This document shows positions 43,020 to 51,830 of a stretch of DNA of 64,000 bases, in pieces. Each line of letters begins with the position of its first letter. Within the stretch, counting starts at the first letter, position 1. Position numbers and translations under genes: made by a program. The stretch comes from Cupriavidus basilensis. Lineage in GTDB: Bacteria; Pseudomonadota; Gammaproteobacteria; Burkholderiales; Burkholderiaceae. The stretch covers positions 124,001 through 188,000 of the forward strand of contig NZ_CP010537.1 of NCBI RefSeq assembly GCF_000832305.1, given 5' to 3'. The notes below the pieces were generated by a model. It did not search any database and was not told the DNA's origin. It worked only from the letters and a program-made list of their open reading frames with translations.

Positions 43020-44204
43020 TCAGGCCACGGCGGCGGCGATCAGTTCGGCCACGCGGTCGATTTCCTCATGGGTATTGAAGTAATGCAGCGAGACGCGTGC
43101 CATGGTGGACACGCCGTAGCGCGCCAGGATGGCATCGGCCATGAAGTTGCCGGCTTCGATGATGCACTGCTGCTGCTCCAGCGCGGCTACGATCTTGGCC
43201 GGGTCCACGCCGCGCACATTGAAGGGCACGATGCCGATGCGCTCGGCGGCATTGGATGGGCCGTAGAGTTCGAAGCCAGCGACGGCGCAGAGTTTTTCCA
43301 CGGCGTAGGCGGTGAGATTGCGCACGCGCGCTTCGATGGCGTCGATGCCGATGCGTTCGGCATAGCCGATGGCGGTGCCCAGGCCGAGGATGGCCGGCAC
43401 GATCGGGCAGCCGGCTTCAAACCGGCGCGCGCCCGGCACCAGCGACAGCGCGCCGGTGGCGCGGTCATAGCTGCCGTTCCACCAGCCCACCAGCGCGGGC
43501 TCGATGGTCTCGATCAACGCGCGGCGCACGTAGAGAAACCCCGATCCTTCGGTGGCGCGCAGCGCCTTGCGCCCGCAACCGGCCAGGAAATCGCAATCCA
43601 GCGCCTGCACGTCGGAGCGCAGCATGCCCACGCTTTGCGCGGCATTGACCAGCGACAGCACGCCGTGCGCGCGCGCCACCGCGCAAATGGCGGCGGCCGG
43701 CTGCACCGCGCCGGTGGAATTGGGCAGGTGCGAGAACGTCAGCAGGCGCGTGCGCGGGGTGACGGCGGCGGTGAAGCTGTCGGGGCTCAGCAGGCCTTGT
43801 GCATCGGCCGCCACCATCTTCACCACGATGCCGTGGGTTTGCTCCAGGCGCTTCCACGGCAGCAGGTTGCTGAGCATTTCCGTGTCGGCCACCAGCACTT
43901 CGTCGCCCGCTTGCCAGGCGACGCCGCGCGCCACGATGGAGATACTCTCGGTGGCATTCTTGGTGAAGGCGATCTCGTCGGCGGCCGCGCCCAGCAGGCC
44001 GGCGAGTTGTGCGCGCGCGGCTTCCACGCGGGCATAGGTGGCCTTGCGGAAGGCCGGCAGGTAGATGCCAACGTGGCCGGTATCGAGCAGGTACGCGCGT
44101 ACGGCGTCGAGCACGGCGTCCGGCGGCAGCGAGGCCGCCGCGGTATCGAGATAGATGGTGGAGGCCGTCAGCGGGGTGTCGGCGCGGATTGCTTGGATAT
44201 CCAT
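43020..44204 (-). CDS. class V PLP-dependent enzyme (aminotransferase/cysteine desulfurase-like)
   Basis: 394 residues. N-terminal IYLDTAAASLPPDAV and FTKNATESIS are class V hallmarks; the PLP lysine is Lys213 in GCGRKALRATEGSGFLYV. Two positions are unusual: the residue that normally contacts the pyridine nitrogen (VDxAQ) is Asn187 (LVNAAQSVG), and the His before Lys is Arg. It may act on the amino acid released by PepE, perhaps as a lyase or racemase; that is inference. Start at 44204 chosen by family alignment. Confidence 0.8.
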   Translation of the reverse strand: MDIQAIRADTPLTASTIYLDTAAASLPPDAVLDAVRAYLLDTGHVGIYLPAFRKATYARVEAARAQLAGLLGAAADEIAFTKNATESISIVARGVAWQAGDEVLVADTEMLSNLLPWKRLEQTHGIVVKMVAADAQGLLSPDSFTAAVTPRTRLLTFSHLPNSTGAVQPAAAICAVARAHGVLSLVNAAQSVGMLRSDVQALDCDFLAGCGRKALRATEGSGFLYVRRALIETIEPALVGWWNGSYDRATGALSLVPGARRFEAGCPIVPAILGLGTAIGYAERIGIDAIEARVRNLTAYAVEKLCAVAGFELYGPSNAAERIGIVPFNVRGVDPAKIVAALEQQQCIIEAGNFMADAILARYGVSTMARVSLHYFNTHEEIDRVAELIAAAVA

Positions 44205-44249
44205 GGAACGTCTCGGGGTGATGCGGGAAAGAAGGGGCTTCGGCAAGGC

Positions 44250-45857
44250 TTACTTGCGCAGCTTGGTGACCGAGCCGAAGAAGCTGAACAGCGCGTCGCC
44301 CGCGATCACGCCACCGGCGAAAGCGCTCATCTCCGCGATATCGCGCTCGCCACGCAGGCGCAGCAGCACGAAGCGGATCAGCAGCCCTGCGAGTACGGCC
44401 CAGCCGGCCAGCGGCGAGGCGATCAGCATGCCGGTGGACAGCAGGATGCCAAGCTGGCGCCTGGAGCCGCCCAGCAACTGCAACAGCGCGCCCGGAATGG
44501 CCCAGATCACCAGGTTGCGCGCAATCTCGGCGGACGAGCCGGCCTTGATCGACGCGGCATAGACGCGGTCCACCGGCGGCAGCAGGCCCTGCGAGAAGAA
44601 GGTGCCGTGGAACACCAGCACCACCACGGCCGCCACGGCAAAGCCGATCATCGCGGCGAAGAACTGTTGCTTGCGCCCGGCCAGCTCCGCCTCCATGTCG
44701 CGGCCTTCGCCGCGCAGCAGGTAGCCGGTCTTGAGGTCGTAGCCCATGTCGGCAAAGGCCGGGCCGGTGGCGGCGGAGAAGCCCACCAGCACCGCCAGCG
44801 CCGTCGGCGGGAAACCGATCAGGATGCCGATGGTCAGCGTGATCAGCGCCACCGCGAAGGCCGGGAACCAGCCCGAATGCATGGCCGCGATGCCCACGAT
44901 CAGCTCGTGCACATAGGCGGCAAACGCGGCGTAGAGCACGAATGCCACCAGCATGCCCAGCGACATATCCGAGACATGGCCGGCCAGCACCGAGATCAGC
45001 AGTGCGATGGCCAGGTAGACCAGGAAGCCGCCCGAGAGAATGCGGCTGGCGCGCGCGGCCGGGACTTCGATGGTGCGCGCGTCGGCGGCCGGGGCGTTGC
45101 GCGACTTGTGGATCTCGCGTGCCACCTGGAACAGCGCCACCAGCCCGGCGCCGATCATCAGGCCGTGCGGGATATAGGCCTTGGCAATGTCGATGCCGAG
45201 CAGCGGCACCGAATAGCCGCGCGTCAGCAGCCCCAGGCCAAACATGGTCAGCGCGGCCAGGTTGCCGAGGAACGCGGCACCAAAGGCCGACATCGGGATG
45301 CCCAGCCAGGCCCCGCCCACGCCCACCGCGATGCCCAGGCCGAGAAAGGCTGCCTTGCGCCCGCCGCGGTCGCCAGCCCAGATCGCCTCGGCGGTGGCGA
45401 TGCCGGCCGGCCAGGTGCCGGTCGCCGGGAAGATCTTGCTGCCGAACAGGAAGTACAGCATGGCGCCGTCGACAAACATGGCGATCACCGCGCCGATCAG
45501 CATCGGCGTGGCCAGCTCCGGCATGCCCATGGCGTAGGGCACGCCGAGCGGGATCATCAGGGAATTGGCCGCGCCGAAGGTGGCCGAGGAAATCGCCGTC
45601 TGCACCAGGTTCTGGCGCTCCAGCACGCGAAATCGCCGCGTGATCTCCAGCGGAATGCGCGAGAACACGATGGCGATCAGCGCGCCGATGATCGACGTGT
45701 TGGCCGAGATGCCGAGCGAGACGATCAGCTGCATGCCGATCATCGCGCCGAAGACCGACAGCCCCACCGATACCAGCAGCAGGAAGGGCTCGGTGATGCG
45801 CGCGCGCGTGGCGGGCTTGGCCGCCAGGGGTGGGTTCATTGCTGCCGGGGTTTCCAT
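44250..45857 (-). CDS. OPT superfamily oligopeptide transporter
   Basis: 535 residues with many helices. The order and blocks (FLLLVSVGLSVFGAMIGMQL, PFGVP-like IPLGVPYAMGMPELATPML, GYDLKTGYLLRG) match bacterial OPT proteins, which import peptides or modified amino acids with protons. AAAGGTAG precedes the ATG. First gene of the run OPT, class V enzyme, pepE, porin. Confidence 0.88.
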   Translation of the reverse strand: METPAAMNPPLAAKPATRARITEPFLLLVSVGLSVFGAMIGMQLIVSLGISANTSIIGALIAIVFSRIPLEITRRFRVLERQNLVQTAISSATFGAANSLMIPLGVPYAMGMPELATPMLIGAVIAMFVDGAMLYFLFGSKIFPATGTWPAGIATAEAIWAGDRGGRKAAFLGLGIAVGVGGAWLGIPMSAFGAAFLGNLAALTMFGLGLLTRGYSVPLLGIDIAKAYIPHGLMIGAGLVALFQVAREIHKSRNAPAADARTIEVPAARASRILSGGFLVYLAIALLISVLAGHVSDMSLGMLVAFVLYAAFAAYVHELIVGIAAMHSGWFPAFAVALITLTIGILIGFPPTALAVLVGFSAATGPAFADMGYDLKTGYLLRGEGRDMEAELAGRKQQFFAAMIGFAVAAVVVLVFHGTFFSQGLLPPVDRVYAASIKAGSSAEIARNLVIWAIPGALLQLLGGSRRQLGILLSTGMLIASPLAGWAVLAGLLIRFVLLRLRGERDIAEMSAFAGGVIAGDALFSFFGSVTKLRK

Positions 45858-45905
45858 GGGTCTACCTTTCATCATCTGTCCTGCCAGTGTTCTCCGCATG
45901 TTTTT

Positions 45906-46083
45906 TTAGCGGATGAAGCCGGCGACCTCCTCGATTGGCCCCTTGGCCCGGCGCATCGCGTCCAGCAGGCGGGGAACGGCCTGTATGTCCAGTCTTTGCA
46001 GTGGCCCGACGATGCCCAGCGATCCCACTACCGTGCGCCTGTCGCGCGACCAAAGCCGCAGCGCCAGCCCGGCATGCGATCTT
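45906..46083 (-). pseudogene. C-terminal fragment of an IclR regulator
   Basis: The minus-strand frame reads AGLALRLWSRDRRTVVGSLG, then QRLDIQAVPRLLDAMRRAKG, ending AGFIR-stop at 45906. It matches the last 57 residues of the intact IclR at 49062-49826. Only the tail is left; a short ATG frame at 46107 (METKQQNAK) is out of frame with it. Confidence 0.8.
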
Positions 46084-46110
46084 TGCGTTTTGCTGTTTTG
46101 TCTCCATTTG

Positions 46111-46125
46111 AGAGACAGTGTCTCT
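46111..46125. promoter_or_regulatory. palindromic operator candidate
   Basis: AGAGACA-G-TGTCTCT, a perfect 15-bp palindrome in the region between the IclR remnant and the patatin gene, about 250 bp upstream of the OPT gene. IclR proteins bind palindromes of about this size. Confidence 0.45.
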
Positions 46126-46281
46126 GTTATTGTGGAATGCTAGGCCGCGCTGTGGGCCCGAACAATCCGGGTAAACACCGAACGCCGCTGCGCAACGGCG
46201 CACGCGTGCGCGCTTTGCCACGCCATGACGCCGCCTATACTTGGGCGGGAATGTGCGAATGTGCAAAGGAAAGGGCCCCGC

Positions 46282-49065
46282 ATGCCGGTTCAAGAGCAGC
46301 CTTCGGATGACGAACTGGCCCGCATCGCGCGCCGGCGCCGGCAGCTCGGGATTGCCCGGCGCGCGCGCGATGGCGACAGCAACTGGGCGCTGGCGCTCTC
46401 GGGCGGCGGGATCCGCAGCGCGACGTTCTGCCTGGGCGTGATGCAGGCACTGGCCAAGGCGCCTACGCCACCGGTGGCCGGTCCGGCCGCTGCGGACGCC
46501 ATCCAGGAAGGCGACGGACCGGACGCCATCGTCCCCGCCCCCGAGCCAGCCACCACCGCCTTGCTCGGCCAGTTCGATTACCTGTCCACCGTCAGCGGCG
46601 GCGGCTACATCGGCGCTTTCTTCTGCAGCCTGTTTGTGCCGGGCCGGTTGAAGCCGGACACCACGCCGCCGGAGGCTGCGGCACTTGCTTACCGCACGTT
46701 GCAGCATGAGCCGCCGGGGCGCATCCGCTCGTCGGCGTCCTACGCCCCAGACCCGGGGCGCGCCGCAGTGGCGTGGCTGCGCGAGAACGGGCGTTACCTG
46801 ACGCCGACCGGGGCCGGCGATTCGCTCTACGCGGCCTCGCTGGTGGTGCGCAACTGGTTCGCCATGCAGTACGTGATCGGCAGCGCGCTGCTGTTGCTGC
46901 TGGCGGTGCTGGCGCTGCTGCGCCATCTCGCCATCGGCACCTGGCTCGACCTGGGCCGGCACGAGATGGACCTGCTGCACGACGCTCGCCAGGTGTTCAA
47001 CGAGGGCGGCCTGGCGATCTGGTGGAGCGAGCTGCTGTGGCTGCCGCTGGCGGCGCTCCTGCTGTTTGCCGTGCCGCCGGGCGTGGCGTACTGGCTGGTC
47101 TATCCGCGCGGCGGCGATGGCAATGCGGCCTTGCGCTTTGACAGTCTCGCCACGCGCCTGGCCGCACTGGCCGGCGTGGCGATGCTGGTGATGGCTGCGG
47201 CACTGCACCACCTCGGCCCAGGGCTGGTGCTGTCGTGCCTGCTGCTGGCGATGGCGGTGCTGGCGCTGTCAGGCGTGGCTTGCTGCTTCGTGTTGTGCCG
47301 GGTGCCGCCGGCGACAGTGCAGGACTACCGGGTGCGGGCCACGCGCCTGCTGAGCCAGGCCATCGGCGTTGCGCTGTGGCTCGCGGCGCTGGGCGTGGCG
47401 GACACCGTGGCGCGCACCTTCTATCTCTACACGCAGGCCTCCCATCAGCCCTGGCGCACGCTCGGGCTGGCGGGGATGCTGGGTGCGCTGGTCTGGCTGA
47501 TCCGCTATGGCGCGGCGCTGGTCGATGGCAAGGCCGGCACGCGGCGCGCGCGTCTGCCTGTGTCGCTGCTGGCCGGCGCTGCCGCCGCCGTGGTGGCGCT
47601 GCTGGTCTTCGTGCTGTGGTCGTGGCTGGTGCTGTGGGTGCGGTGGAACGGCGGCGAGCCGCTCGACTGGTTCACCTTCGGCAATGCCTACACCACGCCA
47701 GTGCTGTGCACGCTGAGCGTGCTGGCGCTCGGGCTGACCATGATTGCCGGGCGTTTCGCCGGTTTCCTGAACCTGTCGACGCTGCAGCCGTTTTACTCGG
47801 CCCGCCTGACCCGCGCCTACCTCGGCGGCTCCAACGGCAAGCGCTTCATGCCCGGCAGCGGCGCGGCGCCCGCTCAGCAGCATGCCAGCAGGCGCGCCAG
47901 GTTCAGCGTGGCCGAGCCCGCGCACGGCGACGCGCTCAGCCTGAACACCTACTACGATCCCGCCATGCTGGCGCCGCTGCACCTGATCAACGTCACGCTC
48001 AACCTTACCGTGGATCCCGCCGAGCAACTGGTGCAGCGCGATCGCAAGGGCAAGCCGCTATGCGTGGCGCCAGGCCCCTTCGTGCTGCCGGCGACGGGCT
48101 CTCGCGCCGTGCCCGAGGATTCCTTCGTACGCTTCACCGTGGACGGGCAGCGCTATTTTCCGCAGACGCACAAGGCGGGCGGCAGCGAGCTCTCGCAGTC
48201 GCGCACGCTGGGTGACTGGATCGCGACCTCGGGCGCGGTGGTCTCCACCGGGCTGGGCCGCTCCACCACGCTGGGCACATCGCTGCTGCTAGGGTTGGCC
48301 AACCTGCGCCTGGGCACCTGGTGGCCGTCGTACCCGCTGGATGCCGGCAGCGCGCCGCGCGCCGGCGGCGCCGAGCGCAACCGCGTGCAGGCGGAGCGCG
48401 CCGGGACGCCCTGGCTGGGCGGATTGATCACGCTGTTTCGCACGCAGTATTACCTTGCCTGCGAGCTGAGCGCGCGCTTTCACGGTACGCGGCGCGGCTG
48501 GCAATACCTGTCGGACGGCGGGCATTTCGAGAACACTGCCGTGTATGAGCTGCTGCGGCCCGAGCGCGGGGTGGGGCTGGTCGTGCTGTGCGATTGCGGG
48601 GCGGATCCGGACTACCAGTTCGGCGACCTGGCCAACCTGATCCGGCTCGCTCGCATCGACATGGGGCTGGAGATCGTGGTCGATGCCGCGGCCGCCGGCG
48701 ATGCCGTGCTGGGCGGCGTGTTCGGCACGCAGGAAGATTTTCTGCCGGCGGCCCGGCAAGGCCAGGCGGCGGCCAACAAGTGCGCGCTGCTGCTGAACGT
48801 GTTTCGGGCGGATGAGCCCGCCGCCACGCGCCGTCCCGTATCGCGCATCGTGCTGCTCAAGCCCTGCCCGATTGCCTCGGCGCCGGTTGATGTGCAGCAG
48901 TACGGCGCCGGCCATCCGGCCTTTCCGCAGGAACCCACGATCGAGCAGTTCTTCAATGAAGCGCAGTGGGAGAGCTACCGCGAGCTGGGGTTCTCCATCG
49001 GCCAGCTTGTGTTCGGTGGTGGCGCCGGCGGCGATGCGGTGGCGCGCGCCTTGTGGGCGCGTTAG
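46282..49065 (+). CDS. large membrane patatin-like phospholipase
   Basis: 927 residues. The oxyanion hole GGGIRSA (41-47), nucleophile Ser105 in STVSGGGYIG and dyad Asp745 in LSDGGHFENTAVYELL make a complete patatin site, but split: about 600 residues with roughly ten helices (from about 190 to 500) lie between. Such split, membrane-embedded patatins exist in proteobacteria; the substrate would be membrane lipid. Start has AAGGAAAGGG upstream. Its stop overlaps the IclR stop by 4 bp. Confidence 0.85.
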   Translation: MPVQEQPSDDELARIARRRRQLGIARRARDGDSNWALALSGGGIRSATFCLGVMQALAKAPTPPVAGPAAADAIQEGDGPDAIVPAPEPATTALLGQFDYLSTVSGGGYIGAFFCSLFVPGRLKPDTTPPEAAALAYRTLQHEPPGRIRSSASYAPDPGRAAVAWLRENGRYLTPTGAGDSLYAASLVVRNWFAMQYVIGSALLLLLAVLALLRHLAIGTWLDLGRHEMDLLHDARQVFNEGGLAIWWSELLWLPLAALLLFAVPPGVAYWLVYPRGGDGNAALRFDSLATRLAALAGVAMLVMAAALHHLGPGLVLSCLLLAMAVLALSGVACCFVLCRVPPATVQDYRVRATRLLSQAIGVALWLAALGVADTVARTFYLYTQASHQPWRTLGLAGMLGALVWLIRYGAALVDGKAGTRRARLPVSLLAGAAAAVVALLVFVLWSWLVLWVRWNGGEPLDWFTFGNAYTTPVLCTLSVLALGLTMIAGRFAGFLNLSTLQPFYSARLTRAYLGGSNGKRFMPGSGAAPAQQHASRRARFSVAEPAHGDALSLNTYYDPAMLAPLHLINVTLNLTVDPAEQLVQRDRKGKPLCVAPGPFVLPATGSRAVPEDSFVRFTVDGQRYFPQTHKAGGSELSQSRTLGDWIATSGAVVSTGLGRSTTLGTSLLLGLANLRLGTWWPSYPLDAGSAPRAGGAERNRVQAERAGTPWLGGLITLFRTQYYLACELSARFHGTRRGWQYLSDGGHFENTAVYELLRPERGVGLVVLCDCGADPDYQFGDLANLIRLARIDMGLEIVVDAAAAGDAVLGGVFGTQEDFLPAARQGQAAANKCALLLNVFRADEPAATRRPVSRIVLLKPCPIASAPVDVQQYGAGHPAFPQEPTIEQFFNEAQWESYRELGFSIGQLVFGGGAGGDAVARALWAR

Positions 49066-49826
49066 CGCCCGAAACCCACCACCTCTTCCAGCCGGCGGCT
49101 GGCTTCGCGCAGGGCTTCCAGCAGGCGCGGGACCGACTCCTCATTCAGGCGTTGCTGCGGGCCCGCAATGGCCAGTGAGCCAACCACCTCGGTCTGGTCG
49201 CGCGACCACAGCGGCAGGGCCAGCCCCGCCACGCTGGCGGCGGCCTCGCCGCGCGTGTGGGCCCAGCCCTGTTCGCGGATCTCGGCAAGCTGCGGCTCGA
49301 TGACGGCGGGATCGGGCGCGGCCAGCGCAGGCTGGTCCTGGGCGCGCTGCCTGGCGTTTTCCAGCACACGGGCCCGGAAAGCGTCGTCCTGGAAGGCCAG
49401 GATGGCCTTGGCGTGCGCGCCCGCGTGCAGCGCAAAGCGCTGTCCAAGTTCAATCGAGAAGCGCAGCTGATGCTGGCTCTGGACCATGCCGACGCAAAGC
49501 CCTTCATGGCCGTCCAGCCACGACAGGAAGACAGTCTCGCCGCTTTGCGCGGCCAGCTTTTCCAGCACGGGCTGCACCACCTCTGCGGGCGAGAACGTCT
49601 TGCGCACCACCTGGCCCAGCTCGAACAGCCGCAGCCCCAGCGAATACTTGCCGCTGGCCGCGTCCTGCACCAGGAAACCGTTGGCGGCAAAGGTGGCCAG
49701 CACGCGGTGCACCACCGCGTGATGCACGCCGCTGTGCTTGGCCAGCTCGCGCACGCCCCAGGTGGGCTGGCGCACCGTGAAGTAGGTCAGCAAGGCCAGC
49801 GCGCCGTCCAGAGTCTTGAGAGTCAT
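49062..49826 (-). CDS. IclR-family regulator
   Basis: 254 residues: HTH at 1-60 (LKTLDGALALLTYFTVRQPTWGVRELAKHSGV) and an effector domain ending RRLEEVVGFGR. Its C-terminus matches the remnant at 45906, so it probably controls the OPT-pepE run or did so before rearrangement. Confidence 0.9.
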   Translation of the reverse strand: MTLKTLDGALALLTYFTVRQPTWGVRELAKHSGVHHAVVHRVLATFAANGFLVQDAASGKYSLGLRLFELGQVVRKTFSPAEVVQPVLEKLAAQSGETVFLSWLDGHEGLCVGMVQSQHQLRFSIELGQRFALHAGAHAKAILAFQDDAFRARVLENARQRAQDQPALAAPDPAVIEPQLAEIREQGWAHTRGEAAASVAGLALPLWSRDQTEVVGSLAIAGPQQRLNEESVPRLLEALREASRRLEEVVGFGR

Positions 49827-49889
49827 ACCGTTATCCTGCCTTGATCCTGCTTTGCATGGGCAGCATGGTACGGATAAGCGGCGCGCGGC

Positions 49890-50999
49890 TCAATCTTTGT
49901 TGTCGGGAAGGCACGGTGGCGGGGGGTGCCAGCCGGACTTCGTCACACTTGCCGTTGTCAGGAAGTGCTCTGCGATCGCGGCGAAAGACGCAAAGCAGGT
50001 CTCGAAAACTGGCTTCTCTTTTGCGAACAGGAGAGGGAGCAGGCGCTGCGAGAAATCTCGGCGCAGGCCTTCGTCGCTACGGGCGCGATCCAGCGCGTTG
50101 CTCAGGACTGCGTAGGGTTTGGTATCGAACCCAGGATGTTGGCCCTTGAACTCTTCAACGTCTTTTACCACGAGCGCGGCAAAGACAGCGCGAGCCGGCT
50201 CGATTGCCTCTGGCCGTGCCGTGTGGATACGCCAGACGTCATAGACGTGGCGAACCAGCGCCGGGTCGGAGTCGCCGCGCTGGTGCCCATCCCACTTCCA
50301 GGCGCAGCGTCGCAAGAGCGAGAGCACCTTCTCCGCAAGGGTCTCCGCGACCGAGATCGCAAGCATCTGGAAACGAACCGGCGTGTCGCGGGGAATGAAA
50401 CGATCCAGCAGGTAGCCCATGTCGAGCGCTTCGACCGGGAGCTTGGGCGGACGATGGATGAGCTCGACTTTCAACTCTGGACGCAAGACGCCGGAGACAT
50501 CCTTGAATTGCGGACCATACTCAACCGCGAGCCTGTAGTAGCGACGGTTGTCATTGGAGAACGGGTTGTTCTTGTCTTCGATTTTCGTAAAGACGAAGCC
50601 AACCCGGGTCAGGCGCTCCTCCAGTTCGGTCTGGATGTCGCCCAGGCGCTTGCGCGTCGAATGACCTTTCGGCAGCGCATAGCCATCCGGAGCGTTTTCC
50701 AGCAGAACCTTGATGTCGATGTCTTCCGACATCCGTTCGATGAGGCCGTGGGCTTTCGACAGGCAGGTGCCGCCGGCAAAGACAAGCTGGCTCTTCAATG
50801 CTACCCGAGCCGGGCGGGTATCTCCCTTCCTGCGCTCTTGCCGATGTGCAATGTGCGCGATCCGGATTTTGGAGAGTGCAATCAGCGCATCGGTGATGTG
50901 GATGTCTTTTTCCGCTACGGCGGGCGGCAAGCTGCTCAGCAGGCCAGCTGCGGCAGCGTCTTCAATGTCGGACTTGAGCTCAGCGGTGATGGCTTTCAT
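49890..50999 (-). CDS. abiEii: AbiEii-type nucleotidyltransferase toxin
   Basis: 369 residues. The nucleotidyltransferase motif is GGTCLSKAHGL (76-86) with metal aspartates in SEDIDIKV (Asp93, Asp95). AbiEii-like toxins modify tRNA acceptor ends with nucleotides and block growth, which stops phage spread. Its start overlaps the antitoxin gene by 20 bp. The last residues (WHPPPPCLPDNKD) are unusual low-complexity. Confidence 0.87.
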   Translation of the reverse strand: MKAITAELKSDIEDAAAAGLLSSLPPAVAEKDIHITDALIALSKIRIAHIAHRQERRKGDTRPARVALKSQLVFAGGTCLSKAHGLIERMSEDIDIKVLLENAPDGYALPKGHSTRKRLGDIQTELEERLTRVGFVFTKIEDKNNPFSNDNRRYYRLAVEYGPQFKDVSGVLRPELKVELIHRPPKLPVEALDMGYLLDRFIPRDTPVRFQMLAISVAETLAEKVLSLLRRCAWKWDGHQRGDSDPALVRHVYDVWRIHTARPEAIEPARAVFAALVVKDVEEFKGQHPGFDTKPYAVLSNALDRARSDEGLRRDFSQRLLPLLFAKEKPVFETCFASFAAIAEHFLTTASVTKSGWHPPPPCLPDNKD

Positions 51000-51387
51000 A
51001 TTGGATGGTCCGATCGCCTACCGTGATTTGCCGGCTGATGCGCCGGCGCCCAGTGTTGACAACGCTTCCCATCGGGATCTGGGTGCTCCTGCCGCTGTTG
51101 TATTCCTCCGCGAGCTGGCTTGGGGAGATCGCGATGCCAAGCTTCTGGAACAGCTCGGCAGCAATGTCTTCGAGCGTGCCGGCGGGCGTTGGCTTTCCGG
51201 TGAACTTGTTGACGCGCGTCTTGGCGAACGCTCCCTTGCTAACGCGGACCAGCTTGCCCTCGTCCACAAGACGGGCTAGCACGCGGCCCACCTGTGCGGA
51301 GCTTCCCAGCTTGGCAAGCTCCGAGCGCAGGATGACAGTCGCGGCGCGCTGCGTCAGCGAGCGATTGATTCGGTCTTCCAGTTTCAT
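50980..51387 (-). CDS. AbiEi-type (DUF6088-like) antitoxin
   Basis: 135 residues with an N-terminal winged helix (LTQRAATVILRSELAKLGSSAQVGRVLARLVDEGKLVRVSKGAF). Such AbiEi-family proteins repress the operon and counter the toxin in type IV systems. It precedes and overlaps the toxin gene, the usual order. Confidence 0.83.
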   Translation of the reverse strand: MKLEDRINRSLTQRAATVILRSELAKLGSSAQVGRVLARLVDEGKLVRVSKGAFAKTRVNKFTGKPTPAGTLEDIAAELFQKLGIAISPSQLAEEYNSGRSTQIPMGSVVNTGRRRISRQITVGDRTIQYESHHR

Positions 51388-51541
51388 GGCTTGCCTGCCG
51401 GGTTGGATTTACGTTCGTAGTGACTCTATCACATGAAATGCCAGAAACCGGCTGTGGCATTGGGAAATACGTTTTCAGAATCTGCTCATTTACGATCAGT
51501 TGTTGTGAGCGAAGTCAGCGGAAAAGCGCATAAAAATCCAC

Positions 51542-51570
51542 AAAAAAAGCTCCCGATTCCTCGGGAGCTC
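51542..51570 (-). terminator. intrinsic terminator on the minus strand
   Basis: AGCTCCCGA-TTCC-TCGGGAGCT (51548-51569) with seven A before it on the plus strand, so on the minus strand the stem is followed by T7. It would end transcripts coming from the MFS gene at 51831. Confidence 0.85.
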
Positions 51571-51606
51571 AGATTGCTGACAAATCCGGATCTACGTTGT
51601 CCTGCT

Positions 51607-51785
51607 CCTCTCTCCCGCGCGCGGGAGAGAGGTTGGGAGAGAGGGCGGGCGCTCGTCATGCCAGCGTGCTGGATAACCCCACGGGCTTCGCTTCAAGTGG
51701 CTCCTAGCTAAGCCACCCCTACCCAGGAACCTCCCCGGCCCTCTCCCCCTGAGGGGAGAGGGAGAGACAGCCGTCGTCAGGGCGC
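51607..51785. repeat. dispersed intergenic repeat, copy B
   Basis: Matches 40720-40890 in the same orientation. Opens with a perfect 26-bp palindrome CCTCTCTCCCGCG/CGCGGGAGAGAGG where copy A has a different perfect stem, so the stem is kept while bases differ. Contains a 12-bp insertion (ACCCAGGAACCT) relative to copy A. Confidence 0.88.
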
Positions 51786-51830
51786 GCGGATTTTGCCCGT
51801 TCGGCGGCTCCGGCACGGGCTTGATCCAGG

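Noticed and set aside
46225..46281. Upstream start for the patatin gene
   Set aside because: The ATG at 46282 has a good purine-rich site; the extra residues have no similarity.
42942..46310. 1122-codon open frame on the plus strand
   Set aside because: Runs antisense through the class V enzyme and OPT genes, both of which have clear family motifs; its own product is biased His/Arg/Gly/Gln sequence.
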